A stretch of 64,000 nt of DNA from Acetatifactor aquisgranensis (GTDB taxonomy: Bacteria; Bacillota; Clostridia; Lachnospirales; Lachnospiraceae), in the NCBI RefSeq assembly GCF_943193215.1, contig NZ_CALPDH010000004.1, positions 186,001 to 250,000 of the forward strand, given 5' to 3'. The position numbers and the translations under genes were made by a program. Each line of letters opens with the position of its first letter. Position 1 is the stretch's first letter. This document shows, in pieces, positions 31,476 to 40,324 of the stretch. The notes under the pieces are model-generated. The model saw only the letters and a program-made list of their open reading frames with translations. It had not been told where the DNA came from and did no database searches.

Positions 31476-33129
31476 CAGCGGTTCCAGACTAAAGATAATT
31501 CCCTTAGGGGGCCTGGAACAAATCGGCATGAACATTACTGCGTTTGAGTACGAGGACAGTATTGTTGTGGTAGACTGCGGCCTGTCGTTCCCGGCGGACG
31601 ACATGCTGGGCATAGACCTGGTCATCCCCGATGTGACCTATCTGAAGGACAACATCGACAAGGTAAAGGGCTTTGTAATCACCCACGGCCATGAGGACCA
31701 TATCGGAGCGCTTCCCTATGTGCTCCGCGACATCAACGTGCCCATCTACGCCACCAGGCTTACCATGGGCATCATTGAGAACAAGCTGAAAGAGCATGAG
31801 CTTACGAAGCGGGTGAAGCGCAAGGTGGTGAAGTTCGGCCAGTCCATCAATTTAGGGCAGTTCAGGGTGGAGTTCATCAAGACGAACCACAGCATCGTGG
31901 ACGCGGCGGCGCTGGCGATTTATTCCCCGGTGGGGGTAGTGGTGCACACAGGGGATTTCAAGGTGGACTACACGCCGGTCTTCGGAGACGCCATCGATCT
32001 GCAGCGCTTCGCGGAGCTGGGCAAGAAAGGCGTGCTGGCGCTGATGTGCGATTCCACCAACGCGGAAAGGCCCGGATTCACTCCCTCCGAGCGGACCGTT
32101 GGCGCCACTTTCGACAATTTGTTTGAGGAGCATAAGAATACAAGGATTTTCGTGGCCACATTTGCTTCCAATGTGGACAGGGTGCAGCAGATCATCAACA
32201 GCGCGTACAAATTCGGGCGCAAGGTCTGCGTGGACGGCCGCAGTATGGTGAGCATCATCGATACGGCCAGGAACCTGGGCTGCATCAGCATCCCGGACAA
32301 TACGCTGATCGAGGTGGACCAGATGAAGGACTACCCCAATGAGAAGCAGGTAGTCATCACCACGGGAAGCCAGGGAGAGAGCATGGCGGCGCTGAGCCGC
32401 ATGGCCAGCGGCATGCACCGCAAGATTAGCATCGGCGCCGGGGATACGGTCATCTTTTCCTCCAATCCCATCCCCGGGAATGAGAAATCCGTCACCAAGG
32501 TCATCAATGAGCTGATCCGCAAGGGGGCGGACGTGATTTTCCAGGACGCCCATGTGTCCGGACATGCCTGCCAGGAGGAAATCAAGCTGCTCTACGCGCT
32601 GATCAGGCCGAAATATTCCATTCCCGTCCATGGGGAGATCAAGCACCTGAAGGCCCAGGCGAAGATTGCTCAGAGCCTCGGCATTGAGAAGGACAATATC
32701 TTCATCCTTTCCTCCGGCGACGTGCTGGAACTGGACAAGGACCGCGCGGACGTGGCGGGCAGAGTCCCTGTGGGAGCGATTCTGGTGGACGGCCTGGGCG
32801 TGGGAGATGTGGGAAATGTGGTGCTTCGGGACCGTCAGCATCTGGCCGAGGACGGCATCATGGTAGTGGTCATGAGCCTGGACAGGGCAGGAGGGGAGCT
32901 GGTGGCAGGCCCCGATATTGTATCCAGAGGATTCGTGTATGTAAAAGAATCCGATGAACTGATAGAAGAAGCACGACAAATCGTAGATGAAGCCATCCGG
33001 AAATGTCTGGACCGCAGGGTGACGGACTGGGGGAAGCTGAAGAATACTACAAAAGATGCTCTCAGCGACTATGTCTGGAAGAAGACCAAGAGGCGGCCTA
33101 TGATACTGCCGATCATTATGGAAGTATGA
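31456..33129 (+). CDS. rnj: Ribonuclease J
   Basis: 557 aa from a TTG start, supported by GGAGGAG about 8 bases upstream inside the fur gene. The metallo-beta-lactamase core has THGHEDHIGALPYV, HTGDFKVDYTP and LMCDSTNAERPG; the beta-CASP domain and VVITTGSQGESMAALSRMAS with SGHACQEEIK follow. Both endonuclease and 5'-3' exonuclease activity are known in the family; it matures and degrades mRNA. Confidence 0.97.
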   Translation: MKKKENNSGSRLKIIPLGGLEQIGMNITAFEYEDSIVVVDCGLSFPADDMLGIDLVIPDVTYLKDNIDKVKGFVITHGHEDHIGALPYVLRDINVPIYATRLTMGIIENKLKEHELTKRVKRKVVKFGQSINLGQFRVEFIKTNHSIVDAAALAIYSPVGVVVHTGDFKVDYTPVFGDAIDLQRFAELGKKGVLALMCDSTNAERPGFTPSERTVGATFDNLFEEHKNTRIFVATFASNVDRVQQIINSAYKFGRKVCVDGRSMVSIIDTARNLGCISIPDNTLIEVDQMKDYPNEKQVVITTGSQGESMAALSRMASGMHRKISIGAGDTVIFSSNPIPGNEKSVTKVINELIRKGADVIFQDAHVSGHACQEEIKLLYALIRPKYSIPVHGEIKHLKAQAKIAQSLGIEKDNIFILSSGDVLELDKDRADVAGRVPVGAILVDGLGVGDVGNVVLRDRQHLAEDGIMVVVMSLDRAGGELVAGPDIVSRGFVYVKESDELIEEARQIVDEAIRKCLDRRVTDWGKLKNTTKDALSDYVWKKTKRRPMILPIIMEV

Positions 33130-33256
33130 AGCGCGGGAATAAGTTTCAGGCGCATTCTCCCGGACTTGCATCGGTTCGCCGGGTGTTTATGACAACAGAA
33201 AACCTGCACTATGATTTTCTGCTGTATGTGCCGTCACAGGCGGCGCGGAGGTTGAT

Positions 33257-33787
33257 ATGAAAGTGACAAGCATAATAGCTGCCGTGATGGGAGCCATCTT
33301 TCGGGTGGTTATGGCTGTGGCGGTGGTGTATCTGATCTACAGGGGGGCCGGAATCTGTTACGATTATGGTTATCGGATTTTTACGGAACCTGCCATGACT
33401 ACCGGGGATGGACGGGCTGTGACAGTGACAATCAGCCCTGACATGTCCGTGTCCGACATCGGGAAACTCTTCGAGGGCAGGGGACTGGTGCGGGATGCCA
33501 GGCTCTTTGTGCTGCAGTATTATCTCTCGGAGTACAGGGAGGACGTGGGCCCGGGAACCTTTGAACTGAGCACGGCCATGACCGTGGAGGAAATGATGCA
33601 GGCCATGGTGGTGGCGACGGACGAGGAGGAAGAGGACGAGGGGAACAGCACAGCCGGCGAGGGGGATTCCTCTTCAGCGGGGCTTCCTCCTGCGGGAGGC
33701 ATGGAGCCGGAGGACGGCGGAGACGAGGGGGATGCGTCCGGCCAGGACGTGCCTGAAGACGGCGCGGGAACGGAAACCGGAGAGTAA
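33257..33787 (+). CDS. MltG-like protein without the catalytic domain
   Basis: 176 aa. N-terminal membrane anchor (VTSIIAAVMGAIFRVVMAVA) then a LysM-like region VTVTISPDMSVSDIGKLFEG, GLVRDARLFVLQYYL and GTFELSTAMTVEEMMQAM, which matches the N-terminal part of MltG/YceG. The catalytic YceG domain with its Glu is absent; instead the chain ends in a long acidic, Gly/Ser-rich tail from about residue 120. GCGGAGGTTGAT precedes the ATG. Upstream of the OMT-U32 pair, as in other Lachnospiraceae. Function unknown. Confidence 0.85.
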   Translation: MKVTSIIAAVMGAIFRVVMAVAVVYLIYRGAGICYDYGYRIFTEPAMTTGDGRAVTVTISPDMSVSDIGKLFEGRGLVRDARLFVLQYYLSEYREDVGPGTFELSTAMTVEEMMQAMVVATDEEEEDEGNSTAGEGDSSSAGLPPAGGMEPEDGGDEGDASGQDVPEDGAGTETGE

Positions 33788-33794
33788 AAGCGCA

Positions 33795-34436
33795 ATGATC
33801 ATAGACGAGAGGACGGCGGCCTTCATCGATTCGCTGGACAGAGGGAACACAGCCTTTCTGGACGGAATAGAAAAGGACGCGCTGGAGAACCAGATTCCCA
33901 TCGTGCGGAAGCCCACCCAGAGTCTGCTGAAATTCCTGCTGGCGCTGAAAAGGCCCGCAGAAATTCTGGAGGTGGGGACCGCGGTGGGCTTTTCTGCGCT
34001 GCTGATGAGCGAGTACGGCCCTGAAGACTGTCATATCACTACCATTGAGAAATATGAAAAACGGATTCCCGCCGCGAAAGAGAATTTCAGGCGGGCGGGG
34101 CGGGAGGACAGGATCACCCTGTTGGAGGGGGACGCCGCGGATATCCTGCGGGAGCTGACGGGGACCTATGACATGATTTTCATGGATGCCGCCAAGGGGC
34201 AGTATATCCGTTTCCTGCCGGACAGCCTGCGGCTGCTTGCTCCCGGGGGATTGCTGATATCGGACAATGTGCTCCAGGACGGAGACGTGATTCAGTCCCG
34301 CTTTGCGGTGGCAAGGCGAAACCGCACCATTCACGCCAGGATGCGGGAGTATCTGTATGAACTGAAGCACCATCCCCGGCTGGAGACAGTGATACTGCCG
34401 GTGGGAGACGGTGTGACTGTGAGCACCAAAGTATAA
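33795..34436 (+). CDS. O-methyltransferase (class I, SAM-dependent; YrrM-like)
   Basis: 213 aa from the ATG at 33795. SAM motifs ILEVGTAVGFSALLMSEYG and ITTIEKYEKRIPAAKENF; metal-binding YDMIFMDAAKGQYIRFLP and LLISDNVLQDGDVI, as in the catechol-like family. The position next to a U32 peptidase resembles the tRNA hydroxyuridine (TrhO/TrhP, YrrM) context, where YrrM-like enzymes methylate ho5U; that assignment is an inference. Confidence 0.9.
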   Translation: MIIDERTAAFIDSLDRGNTAFLDGIEKDALENQIPIVRKPTQSLLKFLLALKRPAEILEVGTAVGFSALLMSEYGPEDCHITTIEKYEKRIPAAKENFRRAGREDRITLLEGDAADILRELTGTYDMIFMDAAKGQYIRFLPDSLRLLAPGGLLISDNVLQDGDVIQSRFAVARRNRTIHARMREYLYELKHHPRLETVILPVGDGVTVSTKV

Positions 34437-34499
34437 AAGGACAGAAGACATTGATATAGTCTGTATGGCGGGAAATGTAAAGGAAAGGATGGCAGGACT

Positions 34500-35786
34500 A
34501 TGGGCCGGAGAAAGAAACCGGAGCTTTTGATGCCGGCGGGGAGCCTGGAGGGACTGAAGACCGCGGTCATCTTCGGGGCGGACGCGGTATATATCGGCGG
34601 AGAGGCTTTCGGCCTGCGGGCCAAGGCAAAGAATTTCTCGCCGGAAGAGATGGCGCAGGGGATTGCCTTTGCCCATGGAAAAGGCGTGAAAGTATATGTC
34701 ACGGCCAATATCCTGGCCCGCAATGACGACCTGGAGGGAGCGGCCGCCTATTTTCAGGAGCTGCGGGACATGGAGCCGGAGCGGTGCGACGCGCTGATCA
34801 TCTCGGATCCGGGCATGTTCGCCATCGCCAGAGAAGTGTGGCCGGAGGTGGAGATCCATATTTCCACACAGGCCAACAATACCAATTACAGAACTTATCA
34901 GTTCTGGTGGAAGCTTGGGGCCAAGCGCGTGGTGTCCGCCAGAGAACTGTCTTTGGAAGAGATACATACTATCCGGGAACGTATCCCGGAGGAGATGGAG
35001 ATAGAGAGCTTTGTGCAGGGCTCCATGTGCATTTCCTATTCCGGGCGCTGCCTGCTGAGCAACTACTTTACGGGGAGGGATGCCAATCAGGGCTCCTGCA
35101 CCCATCCCTGCCGCTGGAAGTACGCGGTGGTGGAGGAGACCAGACCCGGGGAATATCTGCCGGTTTATGAGAATGAGCGGGGCACCTATATTTTCAATTC
35201 CAAAGATTTATGTATGATAGAACATATACCGGAGCTGGCGGAGGCTGGAATCGACAGCCTGAAGATAGAGGGGCGCATGAAGACGGCGCTGTATATCGCC
35301 ACCATGGCCCGGACCTACCGCAAAGCTATAGATGATTATTTTATTTCTGAGGAATGCTATCGGGAAAACATGGACTGGTACCGGGCGGAGATTGCCAAGT
35401 GCACCTACCGCCAGTTCACCACGGGCTTTTATTTCGGAAAGCCCTCCCGGGAAACCCAGATATATGACGAAAGCACTTATGTGAACGAATATATCTATCT
35501 GGGGAATATAGAAGAGGTGGCGGCACCCTGGCCGCAGGGGACGCGGAAAGAGGAAAACTGCGTTCTGGCGCGGTTCGGGCAGCGGAACAAATTTTCCGTG
35601 GGGGAGGCCATTGAGATCATGAAGCCGGATGGGAGAAATGTGCCTGTGACGGTGGAGGGCATGTACAATGCGGACGGGGAGCCGGTGGAGAGCTGCCCCC
35701 ATGCCAGGCAGACAGTCTGGGTAAAACTTTCGGAAACCCCTTGCCCCGGCGATCTGCTCAGGGTGGCGAATGTGGCAAAAGATTAG
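34500..35786 (+). CDS. U32 family peptidase (TrhP-like)
   Basis: 428 aa. Begins KPELLMPAGSLEGLKTAVIF; signature ESFVQGSMCISYSGRCLLSN followed by CTHPCRWKY, whose cysteines bind an Fe-S cluster; DSLKIEGRMKTALYIATMAR follows. U32 proteins are annotated as peptidases, but related YegQ/YrrN-O proteins make 5-hydroxyuridine in tRNA. With the O-methyltransferase just upstream, a tRNA modification role is likely. Confidence 0.92.
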   Translation: MGRRKKPELLMPAGSLEGLKTAVIFGADAVYIGGEAFGLRAKAKNFSPEEMAQGIAFAHGKGVKVYVTANILARNDDLEGAAAYFQELRDMEPERCDALIISDPGMFAIAREVWPEVEIHISTQANNTNYRTYQFWWKLGAKRVVSARELSLEEIHTIRERIPEEMEIESFVQGSMCISYSGRCLLSNYFTGRDANQGSCTHPCRWKYAVVEETRPGEYLPVYENERGTYIFNSKDLCMIEHIPELAEAGIDSLKIEGRMKTALYIATMARTYRKAIDDYFISEECYRENMDWYRAEIAKCTYRQFTTGFYFGKPSRETQIYDESTYVNEYIYLGNIEEVAAPWPQGTRKEENCVLARFGQRNKFSVGEAIEIMKPDGRNVPVTVEGMYNADGEPVESCPHARQTVWVKLSETPCPGDLLRVANVAKD

Positions 35787-35879
35787 AACTCCCGGAGACC
35801 GGACTATGTGCAATGTGCCGGACGTAAGGAGGGAAACATTACTTTTATTAGCGGAAAACGAGAAAAGTGATTTGGGGTA

Positions 35880-35908
35880 TTGCATTTTGCCGGAAAGTAA
35901 GGTATTTT
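35880..35908 (+). promoter_or_regulatory. Candidate promoter for glutamine synthetase
   Basis: TTGCAT (35880-35885), 17 bases, TATTTT (35903-35908). The match is modest, but it would start transcription just before the leader hairpins. Confidence 0.4.
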
Positions 35909-35917
35909 AATAACAAC

Positions 35918-36018
35918 GAAGCGCTGGTGCCGGATGGGGCTGCCGCTTCTGCATATTGGTATTCAATGAACGAGGAGGTTCCATAGTAAGATGTTACTTT
36001 GGAACTTTTTTTCGTTCA
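35918..36018 (+). promoter_or_regulatory. Leader of glutamine synthetase III with terminator (putative attenuator)
   Basis: First hairpin: GAAGCG (35918-35923) with CGCTTC (35944-35949). Then an intrinsic terminator, GTTCCATAGTAA with TTACTTTGGAAC (one mismatch, loop GATG), followed by seven Ts (35978-36012), only 36 bases before the start codon. TGAACGA (35967-35973) pairs with TCGTTCA (36012-36018) across the terminator. A terminator between promoter and start implies controlled read-through; an ANTAR-type antiterminator is one possibility, but I could not fit the two hexaloop hairpins. Confidence 0.6.
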
Positions 36019-36047
36019 GGGGAGGATAGGACAGAAGGGAGAAGAAA

Positions 36048-38159
36048 ATGAGCGAGAGATTGAATGTGGAAGAGATTTTTGCCAGCAAAGTATTCACTTT
36101 CGGTAAGATGAAAGAGAGGCTGCCGAAGAGCGTATACAAAGAGGTCAGGCAGATTATGGACCAGGGCGGCGAGCTGTCCCTGGCGGCTGCCGATGTGGTG
36201 GCAAAGGCCATGAAAGACTGGGCGGTGGAGAACGGGGCCACCCATTACACCCACTGGTTCCAGCCCCTGACCGGCATCACGGCGGAGAAGCATGACGCGT
36301 TCGTGACCCATCCCGATGAGGACGGCAAGATGATCATGGAGTTTTCGGGCAAGGAGCTGATCAAGGGCGAGCCAGACGCTTCCTCTTTCCCTTCCGGAGG
36401 TTTGAGGGCTACCTTTGAGGCCAGAGGCTACACGGCATGGGACATCACTTCCCCGGCTTTTTTGAAGGAGGACGCCACGGGAGTCATCCTCTGCATCCCC
36501 ACGGCATTCTGCTCCTATACCGGGGAGGCGCTGGACAAGAAGACGCCGCTGCTGCGCTCCATGGAGGCGATCAGCGAGCAGGCGCTGCGCATTGTGCGGC
36601 TGTTCGGCAATACCGGGGCTACGAAAGTGGTGGCCAGCGTGGGGCCGGAGCAGGAGTATTTTCTGGTGGACAGGGAGAAATATCTGCAGAGAGAGGATCT
36701 GATTTTTGCAGGCCGGACCTTGTTCGGCGCGCCCGCACCCAAGGGACAGGAATTGGAAGACCACTATTTTGGCACCATCAGAGAGCGCGTGGGCGCGTAT
36801 ATGAAAGATTTGAACGCGGAGCTGTGGAAACTGGGCGTTACGGCCAAGACCCAGCACAACGAGGTGGCGCCTGCCCAGCATGAGCTGGCCCCGGTCTATG
36901 AGACCGCGAACATCGCCGTGGATCACAACCAGCTGGTGATGGAGACCATGAAAAAGGTGGCGGGCCGTCACGGGCTCACCTGCCTGCTCCACGAGAAGCC
37001 TTTTGCGGGGGTGAACGGTTCCGGCAAACATAACAACTGGTCGCTGGGCACCGACAACGGCGTGAACCTGCTGGATCCCGGCGAGACCCCCAATGAGAAT
37101 ATCCAGTTCCTGCTGGTCCTGGCATGCATCATCAAGGCCGTGGACATCCATGCGGATCTGCTGCGGCAGAGCGCGTCGGACGTGGGCAACGACCACAGAC
37201 TGGGAGCCAACGAGGCGCCTCCCGCCATCATCTCCGTCTTCCTGGGCGAGCAGCTGGAGGATGTGGTGAAGCAGCTGGTGGAGACCGGCGAGGCGGAGCA
37301 CTGCCTGGAGGGCGGCAAGCTGGAGACCGGCGTGTCCACTTTGCCCGACCTGGAGAAAGATGCCACGGACCGCAACAGGACATCGCCTTTTGCTTTCACC
37401 GGAAATAAATTCGAGTTCCGTATGGTAGGCAGTTCGGATTCTATCGCCAGCCCGAATACTACGCTGAACGCCATTGTGGCGGAGGCTTTCTGCGAGGCGG
37501 CCGACAGGCTGGAGAAGGCGGAGGACTTTGAGCTTGCCGTCCATGATCTGATTAAGGAGTATCTGGGGGCCCACCAGAGGATTATCTTCAACGGTGACGG
37601 CTATTCCGACGAATGGGTGGCGGAGGCGGCCAGGCGCGGCCTGCCCAACATCAAGTCCATGGTGGAGGCGGCCGCCACGCTGACCACGGACAAGGCGGTG
37701 AAGCTGTTCGAGAAATTCGGCATCTTTACCAAGGTGGAGCTGGAGTCCAGAGAAGAGATTATCTATGAGACCTATGTGAAGACGATCAACATCGAGGCCA
37801 ATACCATGATCGACATGGCAGGCAAGAAGTATATCCCTGCTGTGGCAAAGTATACCAAACAGCTGGCGGATGCTGTGGTGGCTGTCAGGGAAGCCGGGGT
37901 AGAGCCTACAGTGCAGGCAAGGCTTTTGGGCAAGGTGAATGAAAAGCTCACCGCGGCGCAGGAAGCGCTGAGCGGATTGAGCCAGGCCGCTGCTGCGGCT
38001 GCGGCTATAACAGATATGAAGTCCCAGGCGCTTTACTACAAAGATACCGTCAGGGAGGCCATGGATGCGCTCCGTGCGCCCATTGACGAGCTGGAGATGA
38101 TTGTGGATAAGGGTGTCTGGCCGGTGCCGTCATACGGCGAGCTGACATTTGAGGTTTAA
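36048..38159 (+). CDS. glnN: Glutamine synthetase type III (GlnN)
   Basis: 703 aa, the type III length. The family core is present: HYTHWFQPLTGITAEKHDAF, KGEPDASSFPSGGLRATFEA, the metal and ammonium motifs VGPEQEYFLVD, KTQHNEVAPAQHELAP and GSGKHNNWSLGT. It makes glutamine from glutamate, ammonia and ATP in a dodecamer. AAGGGAGAAG precedes the ATG. A terminator sits in its leader, so expression is probably controlled by nitrogen state. A stem-loop follows the gene. Confidence 0.98.
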   Translation: MSERLNVEEIFASKVFTFGKMKERLPKSVYKEVRQIMDQGGELSLAAADVVAKAMKDWAVENGATHYTHWFQPLTGITAEKHDAFVTHPDEDGKMIMEFSGKELIKGEPDASSFPSGGLRATFEARGYTAWDITSPAFLKEDATGVILCIPTAFCSYTGEALDKKTPLLRSMEAISEQALRIVRLFGNTGATKVVASVGPEQEYFLVDREKYLQREDLIFAGRTLFGAPAPKGQELEDHYFGTIRERVGAYMKDLNAELWKLGVTAKTQHNEVAPAQHELAPVYETANIAVDHNQLVMETMKKVAGRHGLTCLLHEKPFAGVNGSGKHNNWSLGTDNGVNLLDPGETPNENIQFLLVLACIIKAVDIHADLLRQSASDVGNDHRLGANEAPPAIISVFLGEQLEDVVKQLVETGEAEHCLEGGKLETGVSTLPDLEKDATDRNRTSPFAFTGNKFEFRMVGSSDSIASPNTTLNAIVAEAFCEAADRLEKAEDFELAVHDLIKEYLGAHQRIIFNGDGYSDEWVAEAARRGLPNIKSMVEAAATLTTDKAVKLFEKFGIFTKVELESREEIIYETYVKTINIEANTMIDMAGKKYIPAVAKYTKQLADAVVAVREAGVEPTVQARLLGKVNEKLTAAQEALSGLSQAAAAAAAITDMKSQALYYKDTVREAMDALRAPIDELEMIVDKGVWPVPSYGELTFEV

Positions 38160-38177
38160 GAGGATAGAATTCACAGG

Positions 38178-38208
38178 ATGCGCGTCCCTGCCTTTGGCAG
38201 GGGCGCAT
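38178..38208 (+). terminator. Stem-loop after glutamine synthetase
   Basis: ATGCGC and CCCTGCC, separated by a 2-base bulge, pair with GGCAGGG and GCGCAT around TTT. The downstream T-run is poor (CGTTTAT), so termination may be partial. Confidence 0.5.
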
Positions 38209-38258
38209 GACGTTTATGGAGATTATGAAAGCAAAGGGAAGAAAACGGCAGAAATAGA

Positions 38259-38287
38259 TTGCCCGCTTTGCGCTTGCATGCTATAAT
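38259..38287 (+). promoter_or_regulatory. Promoter of the GT-C-like membrane protein gene
   Basis: TTGCCC (38259-38264), 17 bases, perfect TATAAT (38282-38287), 49 bases before the start. Confidence 0.7.
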
Positions 38288-38336
38288 CAGACTGTCGCTG
38301 TAATAGGGAGACAGTGGGTTTTGGAGGAGATGCAGG

Positions 38337-40055
38337 ATGCGGAAAGTACTTTGTGAGATACCAAAGTGGATGTTGGCCATTCTTGTGGGAGTAATACTTG
38401 CTAATATAAAGCGTGTTTTCCTGGATTTTGATGTGGACTGTGAATATGCGATTGCCCAGTCTTACCGTATGGCCAGAGGAGACCACATGATAGCGCAAAT
38501 GTGGGAACCCCACCAGACATCAGCTTTTTTGAACGCTGTCTTTATTAAAATATACCTGCTTTTGACCGGTACTACTACAGGAATCGCGCTATATCTTAAT
38601 ATAGTGGGATTAGGTGCAAAACTGGGAGTGGCATATGTGTTCTACCGCACATTCCGGAAATATTGTAACCACAATATTCTCTTTTTTATGTGTGCTTTTT
38701 TCATGACGGTCAATGCAAAAAACTTTATGATATTGGACTTTTCCAACATGATGGTGTATTTTTCAGTCTTGCTGTGCTGTTCCCTCTTTACTTACTTACA
38801 GAGGCAAGGGGAGACGGGGAGGAAAAATTTTTTCCTTGTACTGGCAGCTGTCTGCTTTTGTCTGGAGGTGCTCTCGTATCCGTCTGCAATTATACTTTTT
38901 CCTCTGATGCTGGTACTTTTATGCCGCTATTCTGTGACAAAAGGGAAGGATATGTGGGTGTTTTCGGGTGTATGCTTTGCCTTTGGCTGCACATATCTGG
39001 GAATTTTGACAGCACAGGCGGGATGGAGCCAATTTTGGACTTCAGTGAATTATATCATAACGGGAGACGAGACACATCAGGTGGGGAAATTTGCAGTACA
39101 ATTGAAAACCTATGCCGCGGAGGCGGGGAGCGTGGCTGTTTTATTTGGCGGTTGCGCTATTCTTTCGTTTCTGAGCGGCAAAGTGTCTGCCGGCAGGAGT
39201 GGCATTCTGACAAAATTCGACTATGTCAAAAGATTCTTCATCTTTCTGCTTAGTTATAATTTTATTCACATATTGATTGACTTAAGTGAAAATGGCTTTC
39301 ATGTGATATTCAGGCTGTTATATGTGGCCGTCTACATCCCGATTTTGTTTTTTGCGTTTATACTGAGGGAGAACTGTGACAGAGAAGAGCGCATGGCTTT
39401 CGACATAGGGGCGGAAATCAGCCTGTGGAGCTGTGTGGCAGTATTGCTTTTGACGAATCTTACTTTATTGACGACAGTTGCGTACTTGACGCTGGGCATC
39501 ATGGTATCTATGATGCCGATTGGAAAGTACTTGCAGAAAACCATGCCAAATGAAAAGCGCATGAAAATGTACGGGATGTTCATTCTGTTTCTGGCGGTGG
39601 TCATTTTTAAGAACATCTATGTGTTCCGGCCGTGCAACAGACTGCATGCGACTATCCTTTCTGTGAGGAATGTGGTCAGGGATGGGCCGATGCTGGGCAT
39701 TTTTTCGGATTATATGGGGGCATACATCAGAAATGCGAACCTGATAGACTGGAGACAATATGTGCACGAAGGGGATAAGGTATTGATTGTAGGCTATCCG
39801 GTCAGCACCATAGGATATTTGTATGAGGATACGGAAATTTGCGTGGATTCCACGATTTCCAGTCCTACGTACAGTGAAAAGCTGCTGTCTTATTGGGAAC
39901 TGAACCCATGGAAAGAGCCGGATGTCGTAGTCCTGGACTGCTGGTTCGGCGAACCGCATTTTCCCGAAGATGAATGGATTATGGAATGGATAGGGGAAAA
40001 CTTCGATTCTTATGTCAATGGAACTTATATACGTGTTTACAGGAAGGAATGGTAG
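38337..40055 (+). CDS. Polytopic membrane protein, probably a GT-C glycosyltransferase
   Basis: 572 aa with about eleven membrane segments. After the first segment the loop DFDVDCEYAIAQSYRMARGD has the acidic-pair pattern of GT-C enzymes that use lipid-linked sugars, and the C-terminal 100 residues (GDKVLIVGYPVSTIGYLYED) are a soluble extracellular domain. No catalytic residues can be assigned with certainty. GC content is lower than that of its neighbours. GGAGGAGATGCAG precedes the ATG. Followed by tRNA-Gln. Confidence 0.6.
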   Translation: MRKVLCEIPKWMLAILVGVILANIKRVFLDFDVDCEYAIAQSYRMARGDHMIAQMWEPHQTSAFLNAVFIKIYLLLTGTTTGIALYLNIVGLGAKLGVAYVFYRTFRKYCNHNILFFMCAFFMTVNAKNFMILDFSNMMVYFSVLLCCSLFTYLQRQGETGRKNFFLVLAAVCFCLEVLSYPSAIILFPLMLVLLCRYSVTKGKDMWVFSGVCFAFGCTYLGILTAQAGWSQFWTSVNYIITGDETHQVGKFAVQLKTYAAEAGSVAVLFGGCAILSFLSGKVSAGRSGILTKFDYVKRFFIFLLSYNFIHILIDLSENGFHVIFRLLYVAVYIPILFFAFILRENCDREERMAFDIGAEISLWSCVAVLLLTNLTLLTTVAYLTLGIMVSMMPIGKYLQKTMPNEKRMKMYGMFILFLAVVIFKNIYVFRPCNRLHATILSVRNVVRDGPMLGIFSDYMGAYIRNANLIDWRQYVHEGDKVLIVGYPVSTIGYLYEDTEICVDSTISSPTYSEKLLSYWELNPWKEPDVVVLDCWFGEPHFPEDEWIMEWIGENFDSYVNGTYIRVYRKEW

Positions 40056-40088
40056 CATAATTTTTTTGAAATTTTTTGAATTAAGGTA

Positions 40089-40117
40089 TTGCAAACTGGG
40101 AACACTTCGTGTATAAT
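40089..40117 (+). promoter_or_regulatory. Promoter of tRNA-Gln
   Basis: TTGCAA (40089-40094), 17 bases, TATAAT (40112-40117), 19 bases before the tRNA. Confidence 0.8.
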
Positions 40118-40136
40118 GTATCAAGTGATGTGACAT

Positions 40137-40208
40137 AGGGCTATCGCCAAACGGTAAGGCAACGGACTCTGACTCCGTCATTTCAAGGTTCGAATCCTTG
40201 TAGCCCTG
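40137..40208 (+). tRNA. tRNA-Gln (anticodon CTG)
   Basis: A full cloverleaf: acceptor AGGGCTA/TAGCCCT, D-arm GCC...GGC, anticodon stem ACGGA/TCCGT with loop CTCTGAC (anticodon CTG at 40169-40171), T-arm CAAGG TTCGAAT CCTTG, discriminator G. CCA is not encoded. CTG decodes CAG; a TTG isoacceptor must lie elsewhere. Confidence 0.97.
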
Positions 40209-40215
40209 TTATACA

Positions 40216-40270
40216 GACCCTGGTGGAGAGATTCGCCGGGGTTTTTTGTGCAGCAAAATCAAGGGTTTGC
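40216..40270 (+). terminator. Terminator after tRNA-Gln, first copy of a repeat
   Basis: CCCTGG and CCGGGG (with a G-U pair) enclose GGAGAGATT, followed by TTTTTT. The 55-base segment, including the AAAATCAAGGG downstream, is repeated at 41034-41090 beyond the transposase remnant. Confidence 0.75.
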
Positions 40271-40324
40271 GGGATTTAGGGATGTAAACTGGGTTGTGGT
40301 GAGGAAAATGCCAATTCATAGGTC

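Noticed and set aside
33432..35105. Long minus-strand frame opposite the O-methyltransferase and U32 genes
   Set aside because: Antisense shadow of well-supported genes; the composition (Pro, Arg, His) is typical of antisense GC-rich DNA.
35918..36012. ANTAR double-hairpin or T-box in the glnN leader
   Set aside because: Hexaloops with A1 and G4 and the T-box UGGN motif could not be placed; only an unspecified attenuator is claimed.
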